Assembly: GCF_025972045.1 (NCBI RefSeq)
Contig: NZ_JAPDHX010000004.1
Span: forward strand, 1-64,000
Source: Micropruina sonneratiae
GTDB lineage: Bacteria > Actinomycetota > Actinomycetes > Propionibacteriales > Propionibacteriaceae
Direction: 5' to 3'
DNA length: 64,000 bases
Notes under the pieces: model-generated
Seen by the model: the letters and a program-made list of their open reading frames with translations, nothing else
Databases searched by the model: none
What the model was told of the DNA's origin: nothing
Shown here: positions 56,234 through 64,000 of the stretch, in pieces
Numbering within the stretch: position 1 is the stretch's first letter
Layout: each line of letters begins with the position of its first letter
Made by a program: the position numbers and the translations under genes

Positions 56234-56701
56234 CTGTCCATTGTGCGTGGACCAGGCAAGCACCTTGGGTCGAGAGGTCGCCCTCGACGACTCCACGGCA
56301 CTTCGAAGAGCGGATCCAGGTGCGGCAAATGAGGGCGGTTGTGCTCGGGTGACCGGCAGCCGGAAGGCTACCCTCACACACCGCGGCAGATGAGGTCGCG
56401 GCCGGGCAGCCGTGAGGCTACCGTCCGCGGCGCGGCAGAAGCGTGCGTTGGGCGAGGCTCAGCCTGTGGGTGCGGTGATGTTGTTGCGAGGCGGCATCAT
56501 GCCGTGCGGTTGACAGTGGGTGTATTGAGGGATGCCCTCCTTAGAAGCCCACTCGCACCGCCATGGCTGCCAATTTGGCGAGCTCACCAGCCCTGATGTT
56601 TCCAATCGCTTCATTGTTGATGTTCGAAGCTGCCATACCTGGCTCCTCGACTGGAGCGCCGATTCCGGTCACGGGAATCTGACCGGTTGGGCTTTCCGAG
56701 T
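56234..56701. other. Intergenic stretch with weak repeats
   Basis: No convincing gene. CCGGCAGCCGGAAGGCTACC at about 56354-56373 and CCGGGCAGCCGTGAGGCTACC at 56403-56423 are imperfect copies roughly 49 bp apart. Otherwise no feature was seen. Confidence 0.45.
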
Positions 56702-57814
56702 TCAGCGAAAGTCGGGCCCGCCCGCGTCTGCGAGCTCCTCGAGGACGCTGAACGGTTGGTCGGCGTCGTCTGGGGCATCTGGTCTGATATCGGAGAACCG
56801 ATCCGACGACTCCCGAGTAGCAAGTTGGGGGTACTTCTCAAGGAGGAAGCGTCGCCTGTACGCAATGTCGGCGGCATCGACGATGGATTCCAAAGTGGTC
56901 CAGTTCAGGGTGCCGCCAACCACTATCCCGAACGCCGGAATTGCCTTGCCCAGGCCTTTCTGCGTGAGGCGGAACCCGAACGCCTTTGCGGCCTGATGCG
57001 ATACCTTAGCGACTACTGACTCGTTTAGGACAGCCCAGGTCTTGCCACGGACGAGGGCTTGAGTGAGCCGCGAAATGTCGGCCATTGCAGCGGTTTTCGC
57101 GGCGGAGGACATCGCCGAGCCTGCGTTAACGATGGACATCACAAACAGCTTCTCTGCTGGCTGCTCGGGCTCGTAGCCGTAGTCCAGGGCCACTTGGCCG
57201 ACGACGCGGGACGACAGTCCAAGAACGATCGCGGCGTCGCCGGCGAAAGCACCGACGATTGCGCCTCCAGAAGGCGCAACTCCCACGCCGGCGGAGGCGG
57301 TGACGACGAACTCGCCTCCAGAGATCACCAATCCTGCGCCCGCGCCCGAAAGTGCCGCGAGGGCGGGGTAGTACCAACTCGCTCCGTGCCCGCGCACCTC
57401 GTCGATTTGCTCAAGATCGAGGCGGCGAAGGTCTGCCAACGATGCAACCGGGTGGTCGTGTTTCTTGTGACGGGCGACGATCCGATTGGGAGAGAGACCC
57501 GCACGCGAGACCCGTCCCACTGTCTTTCGGACAGACGTGAAAGCGGCGCCGCTCCAGTCAGGGAGGGCGTCAGCCGCCCTGTGAAACCCGGACTCGACAA
57601 CCCGGACGCCCTTGCCGACAAGCTCCTTACCACGCGAAACGACCAACTCGGCCTTAGGGTGCTTCTCCAGGAAATCCGCGGTTCCCACGCCGAATGCGGC
57701 CGCTCCATCGGCTGCCTTTTCGCCAACCCACCTCATCCCCTGAGACAGTGGCCGGCCCTGAAATCGCTGGATGGCGTCCCATGCCGCTAGCTCGTACTCC
57801 GAGGGGTCTCCCAT
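56702..57814 (-). CDS. EcsC family protein
   Basis: 370 residues. A glycine/alanine-rich central part (YPALAALSGAGAGLVISGGE, SAGVGVAPSGGAIVGAFAGD) and the FVMSIVNAGSAMSSAAKTA and IPAFGIVVGGTLNWTTLESI blocks match the EcsC family, small-membrane-associated proteins sometimes found in defence or phage-related loci. The ATG at 57814 begins MGDPSEYELAAWDAIQ, the usual EcsC start; an ATG at 57850 is possible. Role unknown. Confidence 0.72.
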   Translation of the reverse strand: MGDPSEYELAAWDAIQRFQGRPLSQGMRWVGEKAADGAAAFGVGTADFLEKHPKAELVVSRGKELVGKGVRVVESGFHRAADALPDWSGAAFTSVRKTVGRVSRAGLSPNRIVARHKKHDHPVASLADLRRLDLEQIDEVRGHGASWYYPALAALSGAGAGLVISGGEFVVTASAGVGVAPSGGAIVGAFAGDAAIVLGLSSRVVGQVALDYGYEPEQPAEKLFVMSIVNAGSAMSSAAKTAAMADISRLTQALVRGKTWAVLNESVVAKVSHQAAKAFGFRLTQKGLGKAIPAFGIVVGGTLNWTTLESIVDAADIAYRRRFLLEKYPQLATRESSDRFSDIRPDAPDDADQPFSVLEELADAGGPDFR

Positions 57815-58078
57815 AGTCGCAGCGTATTGGCCAAGCCCCGCATCATGCACCAGCTCGTGGGAACTCGGGCTCGTCTTGAGCCATCCCGACTAGAAGAAGA
57901 CACCGCCACGTACAGCGGTCCCGCTCGGAAACAGGCTGAATTGGTCAGGCGCGCAGATCTCCCGCCTGCAACGCCCAACAGCCTGATGGAGAACCAATGG
58001 CGGCTGCACAGCGCACCGATCACAGCATGTCAGTGTTGACTGCGAGGGCATTGCCGGTTCGTAGTCGGCCCCCCTTTG

Positions 58079-58900
58079 TCAGGCTGACGCGCGGCGCCAT
58101 GCGTCGGCCAGGGCCGCCACCGATGGCCAGCGCCGATTCCGATCGGCTTCGAGCGCGCGTCCCGCGATCGCGAACAGCTCCTCGTCACCGACCCAGGCAT
58201 CCCGGTCCTTGGTGGCGTCGTCGCCGAGAAAGGTGTGTGCCAAAGCGCCCAAGGCGACCTGGTTGGTGATCTGGTCGATGGTGGCCCCCAACTCGAACTC
58301 CTCGGGGGCCATGAACCGGGTGGAGCCCCACATTCGGCCCATCCGGTTGATGATCGGCGCAGGCTCGTAGGAGTCAAGGTCACACAGAGTAACTGCGCCG
58401 GTGACCAGATCCACAAGCACCGATCCGTCGTAAAGGTCGACTGCCACCCAGCCGAGCGCGGCGGCGTGGCCGGCAAAGTCATAAATCTGAGCCACGGCGT
58501 CGATGCGCTGCTGCAGCGACAGTTCCCGCACTCGGTGCGACTGACCGTACTGGCGGCCCAGTGGCACCGAATCCGTCCAGTCGAAGATCATGGCGAATCC
58601 ATGATCGAGCTCAACGGCTTCGCGAATGCGTACGAGCGTGGGGTGATCCAGCGTCTGGTACACCCGGACCGCTTCGCGCGCTCGACTGATCGCGTCCGCG
58701 GGTACTCCTTCGTAACGCACAGGCTCCGCACCCGCGTACTTAACGAAGAGCCGGCCCTGAGCACCGGTCACACCGAAGCACAGGTTGCCCGAGTCTTGAT
58801 CGTCAAGCACCCAGAACGCCGTGCCCCAGCGGGCCAAGAACGACAGATCATGTGGTGCCTTGAGCCGAACGGTCACATCGTCCACCGTGCAGCTAATCAT
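58079..58900 (-). CDS. Protein kinase-like protein
   Basis: 273 residues. It has kinase-like landmarks: LYDGSVLVD near 150 resembles a catalytic-loop DxxxGS, and LCDLDSYEP replaces DFG; GSTRFMAPEEFELG is an activation-loop/APE-like segment, and RRWPSVAALADAW ends the fold. The glycine loop is weak and the HRD histidine is missing, so activity is uncertain. Short kinases of this type are seen in actinobacterial accessory regions. The ATG at 58900 gives MISCTVDD; a GTG at 58909 is also possible. Confidence 0.65.
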   Translation of the reverse strand: MISCTVDDVTVRLKAPHDLSFLARWGTAFWVLDDQDSGNLCFGVTGAQGRLFVKYAGAEPVRYEGVPADAISRAREAVRVYQTLDHPTLVRIREAVELDHGFAMIFDWTDSVPLGRQYGQSHRVRELSLQQRIDAVAQIYDFAGHAAALGWVAVDLYDGSVLVDLVTGAVTLCDLDSYEPAPIINRMGRMWGSTRFMAPEEFELGATIDQITNQVALGALAHTFLGDDATKDRDAWVGDEELFAIAGRALEADRNRRWPSVAALADAWRRASA

Positions 58901-59014
58901 GACCTGCACGATAACCCCACAGAAACGAACCGGGCTCGGCGCGGTTGCGGCTCCGATCAGTCAGCCACGTCCAGACAACAAAGCCCGCCCACATCGATCG
59001 CGATATGATCGTGC

Positions 59015-59031
59015 GATATCAGACTGGTATC
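59015..59031. promoter_or_regulatory. Imperfect palindrome before the antitoxin gene
   Basis: GATATCAG (59015-59022) and CTGGTATC (59024-59031) are reverse complements at 7 of 8 positions around one central base, ending 8 nt before the antitoxin ATG. A second GATAT/ATATC pair overlaps upstream (59002-59020). Antitoxins of Phd/Doc-type systems commonly bind such sites to repress the operon. Confidence 0.5.
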
Positions 59032-59039
59032 ATCCAGCC

Positions 59040-59243
59040 ATGGCGATGACTCTGCGGCTGACTCCCGAAGATGAGCAGGCGCTCACCCAGTTGGCTGAGG
59101 CCGAGGGTGTGAGCAAGCAGGAGGCGACCGTGCGGGCAATCCACGAGGCGGCATCCCGCCGGCTGCGCCGCGACAAGCTCACCGAGTTGTCGACCGCGGC
59201 TAGGGATCGCTACGCCAACCTGCTCGACCGACTCGGCCAGTGA
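59040..59243 (+). CDS. Antitoxin of a Doc/Fic-type toxin-antitoxin pair
   Basis: 67 residues: MAMTLRLTPEDEQALTQLAE, then EGVSKQEATVRAIHEAASRR, a ribbon-helix-helix pattern typical of small actinobacterial antitoxins. The C-terminus is helical and presumably wraps the toxin. It overlaps the toxin gene by 4 nt (GTGA), and a palindrome sits before its start, as expected for autoregulation. Confidence 0.8.
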   Translation: MAMTLRLTPEDEQALTQLAEAEGVSKQEATVRAIHEAASRRLRRDKLTELSTAARDRYANLLDRLGQ

Positions 59244-59602
59244 TTGAGTACCTCTCCCTGGAAGACGTCCTGAGTCTCATCGAGGACCTGCGAGTGGGGC
59301 CGATCCGGGACATCGGCCTGCTCGACTCGGCAGTGCACCGGCCCCAGGTCAGCGTGTTCGGTGAGGATGCCTACCCCGGGATGGACGACAAGGCGGCAGT
59401 CCTGTTGGAATCGCTGGTCCGTAACCAGGCCCTGGTCGACGGAAACAAGCGGATCGGCTGGTTGGCCACTGTCGTGTTCTACGGCCTCAACGGCATCACC
59501 CTCGAAGCCCCCGACGACGACGCCTACGACCTAGTCATCGCGCTTGCGAGCGGCACCACGACCTACCAGCGAGCGGCCGAGCTCCTCGCGAAATGGCACT
59601 AG
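59240..59602 (+). CDS. doc: Doc/Fic family toxin (death-on-curing), altered Fic motif
   Basis: 120 residues with the Doc layout: EYLSLEDVLSLIEDL, LLDSAVHRPQVSVFG, AVLLESLVRNQALVDGNKRIGW. Doc phosphorylates elongation factor Tu. The normal Fic motif is HxFx(D/E)GNKR; here the His position is Gln and Phe is Leu (QALVDGNKR). The catalytic histidine usually seen in actinobacterial homologues (NHALVDGNKR) is therefore absent, so activity may be lost or altered. The GTG start at 59240 overlaps the antitoxin stop. Confidence 0.82.
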   Translation: MIEYLSLEDVLSLIEDLRVGPIRDIGLLDSAVHRPQVSVFGEDAYPGMDDKAAVLLESLVRNQALVDGNKRIGWLATVVFYGLNGITLEAPDDDAYDLVIALASGTTTYQRAAELLAKWH

Positions 59603-59709
59603 CTGACAGCGGCAGATGCGCGCCTTTGTTCTGCGGCCGAAGCGCAGCTCGGCCGCCCGAGACGTCCCCGTTGGATCGCATTGTCCGACCCGCCTGAGAC
59701 GCTTGTGCC

Positions 59710-60414
59710 ATGGATCCGACTCTGTTGGCTTCGATCGTTGCAGCCGTGAGCGCGGTGGCTGCCGCCGCGGGCGCCCTGATTGCCGTGCCTTTCACGGCTC
59801 GCGCGGCCAATGCCGCATGAGCTCAGACTCAGCTACAGCGCGAACTCGCGCAAGCGCAAGCCCAACCGTATGTATGGGCTGACATCCAGCCAGACATGAA
59901 ACAGGGCACGCTTCTGCAGATCGTGGTCGCCAACTCCGGCCCAACGATGGCGCAGAACGTGCAGGTCATCATCGATCCGCCGCTTCAACCTGAGGCGCAG
60001 TTCCCGGGCGCCGTCGAGGCTGCACAGCGGAGGCTGGCTGAAGGGATCCGGTCGCTCGCGCCAGGCAGGCGGATTGAGTGGTCGGCGGGCAGGGGCTTCG
60101 ACGTTCTCGGTGATGACTCTCCCCATGTGCACAAGATCACTGTTACCGCCGACGGCCCCCACGGGCCAATCACCCCACTCGTATTCGAGGTGAACCTCTC
60201 GGATTGGCGGGAGGGTCGGGATGCGCCGGATGGGTCACTGCACCTTGTCCGGACATCAATCACGGATCTGACTAAGGAGCTGAAGAGGGCCGGCGAACGA
60301 GCGGCAAGAGCCAGCCAGCCGCCAATGGTGCTCGAACCTCGAACCGTGGACGGTACGACACATAGTGACGGGATCGTGATTCTTCAGCCCGCGAACGAAC
60401 GATCAGACTCCTAA
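59710..60414 (+). pseudogene. Membrane-anchored hypothetical protein with in-frame TGA
   Basis: An ATG at 59710 opens MDPTLLASIVAAVSAVAAAA, then GALIAVPFTARAANAA, a membrane anchor. A TGA at 59818-59820 follows, and the same frame continues AQTQLQRELAQAQAQPYVWA and DIQPDMKQGTLLQIVVANSG through to 60414. The two parts form one coherent protein of 234 residues if TGA were a sense codon, for example CGA (Arg). A nonsense mutation is the simplest reading; restart at a later ATG (59896) would give only the C-terminal part. Function unknown. Confidence 0.65.
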
Positions 60415-60662
60415 GCGATGATCTAGAGCTCCAGAGTGTCGACCCGGTCAAGACAGACCCGAACAGCGGCCTTACGAGACGCGGCCGGGGGCATGTGCGG
60501 ACGTATCTCCGACGCCGGGTGGGGCGACCCTTAGGGGAGTGTTGCAGCGCAGACGATCTTGCCCGGGTCGAGTCGCCGGCTCGGGCAAGAGATCGCTGAG
60601 CTTGCCGATCGAGCACGGCCGTTGTGCTGCCGGTTGAGCCATCCCCGAGCGCCCGAACCGGC

Positions 60663-61199
60663 CTAGAGTGCGCGCAGCTTGTCCAATACCGCAACCAGCG
60701 GGTCCGGGCGAGTGCTGAAGCTGAGAAGCGCCAGCCCGCGCGAGCGCTTTTCCTCAAGTGAGGTGACCACGTTGCCGAGGCGCAGCGGGTAGTAGGCGAC
60801 GGGGATGGAATCGCCAAGGGGCTGGGGCTCGTCGTCGAAGTGCGACTCCACGGCTGTGGCAGCGCACTCGTCCAGTGAGTACTCGGGCTGCAGGATGTCG
60901 GCCATCACGCTCAGCCAATAGCCGTTCGCACGCATAATTCGCTTACTGGGCATGTCATCCCAGTCTTCCCAGTCATAGCCGTCGACAACCGACTTGGTGA
61001 ACTCCGGAGGGAACGGCTCTTCCTCGATGAACCACCCGTCGGAAGCGAGCACCTCGCCGGTCTGGACAACCAGGACCGCGAGGGCCCAACTCTTCTGCTC
61101 GGCTCGGGCTAGGACGGCGAGACCGAGCTTGTGGTCGTAGTCGGAATCGCTCAAGCGCTGAGCTATGCCGGCGACCGGGGGCAGAGCCTGTGAAGTCAT
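60663..61199 (-). CDS. Hypothetical protein
   Basis: 178 residues, no recognised motif. Readable blocks are LAVLARAEQKSWALAVLVVQ, WFIEEEPFPPEF and YDWEDWDDMPSKRIM. The composition is acidic and the likely location cytoplasmic. The start at 61199 (ATG, MTSQALPPVAG) is chosen over a start at 61205 by convention only. It stands alone between non-coding stretches. Confidence 0.55.
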   Translation of the reverse strand: MTSQALPPVAGIAQRLSDSDYDHKLGLAVLARAEQKSWALAVLVVQTGEVLASDGWFIEEEPFPPEFTKSVVDGYDWEDWDDMPSKRIMRANGYWLSVMADILQPEYSLDECAATAVESHFDDEPQPLGDSIPVAYYPLRLGNVVTSLEEKRSRGLALLSFSTRPDPLVAVLDKLRAL

Positions 61200-62169
61200 G
61201 CACAAGAACGTACCGACCCTGACCGCGCCACGTCTGCCCGACTCGCCCTCGGTGTGCAGCTGGGGTCCTCGGTTCCGCCCGTCCGGCTCGCCCTTGCCTG
61301 ACCTGTGGCCGTAACGCCTCAGCCTGCATTCAACTCGCTGGCATCGCCCTTACCAAAGGGCCTGCGCCAAGGCAAAAGCTGATTGACCACCACGGGCCGT
61401 TTTCGTGACATACATCTCCGGCACGATTCAGGTTGCGCGAAGGCATCTTTCTCCGAGGTCGCAGGCGTCTGCTGAGCACTCCTGAGGTTAGTGCTAGTCA
61501 AGGGCCCTCCAGTTGGACATGGCAGATCATGTGCGGCCAAGCGGTTGATTCGTCATGGGTTCGGTTTCGCCAGAGCTTCAGCGCGCCAGAGCGCCCCTCG
61601 CTAGAAGTCCTGCCCGTTCTCCACAGCCCCTGTGGATAGAGCTGTTGGACATGTAGGAGCCCGGATGGAGCATCTAGGTACCTGATCGACGCGACCTGTC
61701 TGGAGGAAGCCATGTCACTCCCGCAAGCGATACCCCCGTGAATGCGAGCGCCCCGAGCACCGGGCGCTCTGCCCGGTTTGCTCGCGCCTGGCCGCGAGCG
61801 TGGCCCCTGTGCGTCGTGGCGGGGTGCAGGAATCCCACTACGTCTGCGCTAGAGGCCACGGCTGGCAGACAAAGTGGACGCCCACGAGGTAGCTGGGAGT
61901 AGACGACGAGGTGCTCGTGGCTGCAGGCAGCGTTACTACGGCAGGCATCGCGGCGCGCCGTCAGAAGAGATGACATGACTTGGCTCGCAACCAGATCGAC
62001 GGAATGGGGATTGTGTGCTCGAGGTCGAGCATCAGTAGCGGGCCGACGAGAGCGCGAGTTCACTCGCGCGGTTCCGCCATCCAATAACCATGAAGCGTCC
62101 GCCACTCACCGCGCCAGAGGCGTGGCACTCTAGCAGCGGGCACGCCGATCCAACCTGGCGAGGTGGCTG
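61200..62169. other. Nearly 1-kb stretch with at most one small broken gene
   Basis: No intact gene was seen here. A 76-codon frame at 61665-61892 with one internal TGA is listed separately as a possible broken zinc-ribbon gene. Other open frames in the stretch are short and lack sensible start sites. Confidence 0.45.
61665..61892 (+). pseudogene. Possible zinc-ribbon protein with internal TGA
   Basis: An ATG at 61665 follows TAGGAG and opens MEHLGT, then TGA (61683-61685). The same frame continues STRPVWRKPCHSRKRYPREC, LCPVCSRLAASV, then YVCARGHGWQTKW, and ends with TAG at 61892. The CPVC and CARGH pairs look like a small zinc ribbon. If TGA were Arg (CGA) it would be a normal 75-residue protein. 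Too short for standard gene calling; moderate-to-low confidence. Confidence 0.35.
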
Positions 62170-63149
62170 CTAGAACCCCAGGCGGAAGTCTTCGATCTTC
62201 TGACGGATTACGTCGCCAGGGTCGGATCCGCCCGCGTGAGCTACGAGCATCTGGATTAGGTCATCGTCATTAAGCACAACGATCATCTTCCGGTGGAAGG
62301 CCCAGAGCTCGCGTCGGGTGATCTCAGCGCCGGCGTCGAGCGCGGTACGGCACGCGATCATACCGAAGAGCCCGGCGCCGTGTTGGCTCAGGTAGTTGCC
62401 GAGCTGAAGCACCTCCCGCTTCTTTACGGCGCCCACGTAGTTCTTCGCGTCGACCACGATGTAGTGAGCTGAGTAGAAGAGAAGCATATGGGCCCAGAAG
62501 CCGTCGGAAGCGTAGTTAGGAATGATGATGTCGCGCCGGTTCACCCCGTCACGGGTGGGCGACTCGGTGTAGGGCAACGCGAGAGGAGGACAAAGAGTTG
62601 CCTGCAATGCGTCCGACACAAGGATTTGCCACTCGTGCCAAGTTGACCAGCCGGGAGGTACCCTGCGCAGCCGCGCGGCCAGCGACTCGAGAGGCGGCCG
62701 AGCCCTCCTCTTCTCGGCGCTACCTGCGACGATCTCCGGCCAAGGTATGTAGGGTGCGGCTGCACGCAATGCTTGCCCGTCGATGAGACGTATGCCACTG
62801 TCCTCGACTAGCCGACTGTTCTTGTCCGCCAGAACGCCCGGGATCACCAAGACGAGCAGGGGAGCCGTGGGCTCCTTCGAGCTTCCTCGTGACGCGTGCC
62901 GACCGTCTTCAGCTGCTCCACCGCACGGACGAGACGCGGCATTGTGGAGGGCGTCACAGCCTTGACCTCAACGAGGGCCGAGCGGCCATCTTCTAGGGTG
63001 AGGACGTAATCCACCTCAAGTCGCTCAGATGTGGCGCGAGAGGAGATTCCACTGATTGGCAGCAGCGACGGGAGCGCTTCTCCAACTTGCCGCTCGAACT
63101 CCAGCGCGCGCTCGCCACGAGCGTCAGTCTGGTATTCCTCCCGGGCCAT
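62170..63149 (-). pseudogene. Frameshifted endonuclease-like gene with two PD-(D/E)XK-like cores
   Basis: The N-terminal frame (from 63149) carries EVDYVLTLEDGRSALVEVKA, a D...ExK nuclease core, and stops at 62844 after running out of frame. The C-terminal frame (to 62170) carries RRDIIIPNYASDGFWAH and YIVVDAKNYVGAVKK, a second D...DxK core. Just before the second frame's ATG at 62850, its own frame reads back through APLLVLVIPGVLADKN, and the two frames join near 62870 if one base is changed. The full protein would be about 326 residues. A restriction-like endonuclease is likely; no methyltransferase partner is adjacent. Confidence 0.6.
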
Positions 63150-63358
63150 GCATGATTGCTACCAGACCGGTGCCGACAGCGCGAGGGCGAACTTGGCGAG
63201 TTGCCTTCAGCCTCGTGGACGGTGCACGGCATGAGCGCAGCCAACTGATGTCGACGCGCCACGCCTGGGGGATCCGCTGAAATGCACGGCACTCACCGAA
63301 GATGAGTTGCGGCAGCAAGCGCGCCAGTCTGGCCCGTCCATCTTCTGCTTGGAGCCAC

Positions 63359-64000
63359 TTATCGCCGACCGCCGTGACGACCCCTAAGCCGCTTGGTTCC
63401 ACGTCTCGCACTCGGAGGAACAGGACGGACCATGTCCTCCAGACTCATCAGCGGTGCAGCCGCAACGGCGGCGTCCATCGCGTCGCTCTGTTCCCAGAGG
63501 CGATCGTCGTATCGCATGCCTTGAAGGTTCGCCGCCTTGTCGTACAGCAGCAGCATGCTTCGGCTCGCCTTCGTCTGGTACTTCTTCAGGTCGGTATAGG
63601 CAGCTGCGTGCTCAGCGTTGGCGCATTCGGCCCACGCGACAAGCGCCCACGAACCAGCTTCGCTGACGCCATGCACGAACATGCTGTGCTCAGACTTACT
63701 TCGCCCCGCCTCGCGACAGCGGTCAAGCAAGCTAGCGCCCATCCTCAGTTGAGCCTCTTCACTCAATGTCACCAGGTCCGCGCCGAACCTCAGCCAACCG
63801 GGAGCCTTCCTTGACTCGCTCGCTGCTAGGTACTGATTGATCCAAGGCGCTTCTTCCCGTGACGGCTTCGGTGCAACGGTATCCGACCTGCCCTCGTTCC
63901 AGTCGAACCACGCGTCTAGCGGGTCCGTCATGGTCCCGAGGATGACCCTCGGCTGTTCGTTGTATCGCTGCCGCGACGCTCGGGTCGCCGACTTGGCGAC
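63359..64000 (-). CDS. Hypothetical protein, possibly partial at the window edge
   Basis: A minus-strand frame ending at 63359, with an ATG at 63931 giving 190 residues: MTDPLDAWFDWNEGRSDTVA, GWLRFGADLVTLSEEAQLR, WALVAWAECANAEHAAAY. No domain was recognised. The same frame stays open from 63931 to the window end at 64000 without a stop, so the true start may lie outside. It may form a unit with the nuclease-like gene downstream. Confidence 0.5.
   Translation of the reverse strand, partial: VAKSATRASRQRYNEQPRVILGTMTDPLDAWFDWNEGRSDTVAPKPSREEAPWINQYLAASESRKAPGWLRFGADLVTLSEEAQLRMGASLLDRCREAGRSKSEHSMFVHGVSEAGSWALVAWAECANAEHAAAYTDLKKYQTKASRSMLLLYDKAANLQGMRYDDRLWEQSDAMDAAVAAAPLMSLEDMVRPVPPSARRGTKRLRGRHGGRR

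Noticed and set aside
59818-59820. Selenocysteine at the in-frame TGA
   Set aside because: No conserved context or SECIS-like hairpin was noted, and the position looks like a mutated arginine codon.
1-64000. CRISPR array
   Set aside because: No regularly spaced repeats of 25-40 bp with unique spacers were seen; the repeats found are tandem, inverted or dispersed.

Overview
The window is high-GC DNA (roughly 65-70 %) from an actinobacterium. This is inferred from frequent GTG starts, 4-nt start/stop overlaps, a NarL-type two-component pair, DUF427, DUF2231 and a class I aldolase with actinobacterial-looking sequences, and a Pgl/BREX-2 operon. The genus cannot be read from sequence alone; something in or near Propionibacteriales is a guess.

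Layout. (1) 0.1-2.1 kb: a MazG-like pyrophosphohydrolase overlapped by a GIY-YIG/DUF2075 helicase-like protein, a possible defence pair. (2) 3.3-15.8 kb: mostly chromosomal housekeeping genes (OsmC, thioredoxin, nucleotidyltransferase, fructose-bisphosphate aldolase, DUF427, DUF2231, a GH13 branching-type enzyme, a histidine kinase/response regulator pair, small membrane proteins), mixed with fossils and dispersed repeats. (3) 15.8-16.2 kb: a 3' half of a tRNA-Lys gene plus a degraded second copy. These look like attachment-site scars and mark the start of an accessory region.

(4) 16.3-19.3 kb: an AbiE toxin-antitoxin pair with a frameshifted toxin, then a frameshifted ISL3-family insertion sequence that has cut off a superfamily 2 helicase. 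(5) 20.1-37.8 kb: a complete BREX type 2 (phage growth limitation) operon, pglW-pglX-pglY-pglZ-brxD-brxHI, all reading frames intact and every junction overlapping, so probably one coupled transcript. PglW is a nuclease/kinase, PglX the adenine methyltransferase, PglY and BrxD ATPases, PglZ an alkaline-phosphatase-fold protein and BrxHI a helicase. The specificity part of pglX has clearly lower GC than its flanks. A DUF7662-type protein follows.

(6) 39.2-45.7 kb: a second OsmC copy, a shattered secreted-protein gene that is a paralogue of another fossil near 10 kb, a MobF relaxase/helicase, an excisionase-like protein and a metallophosphoesterase. No integrase is visible. (7) 45.8-49 kb: broken ISL3 pieces, a 168-bp direct repeat of an ISL3 end flanking a monooxygenase/GlxA-regulator pair, and a tRNA-like fragment. 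(8) 49-64 kb: an accessory patchwork of a GIY-YIG protein, TetR/hydrolase pair, HNH-like protein, EcsC protein, kinase-like protein, a Doc-type toxin-antitoxin pair with an altered toxin motif, a frameshifted gene with two nuclease-like cores, and several genes broken by frameshift or in-frame stop.

Overall the window reads as a defence island built into a formerly mobile element that is now decaying around a well-preserved BREX-2 core. No CRISPR array and no rRNA gene was seen.
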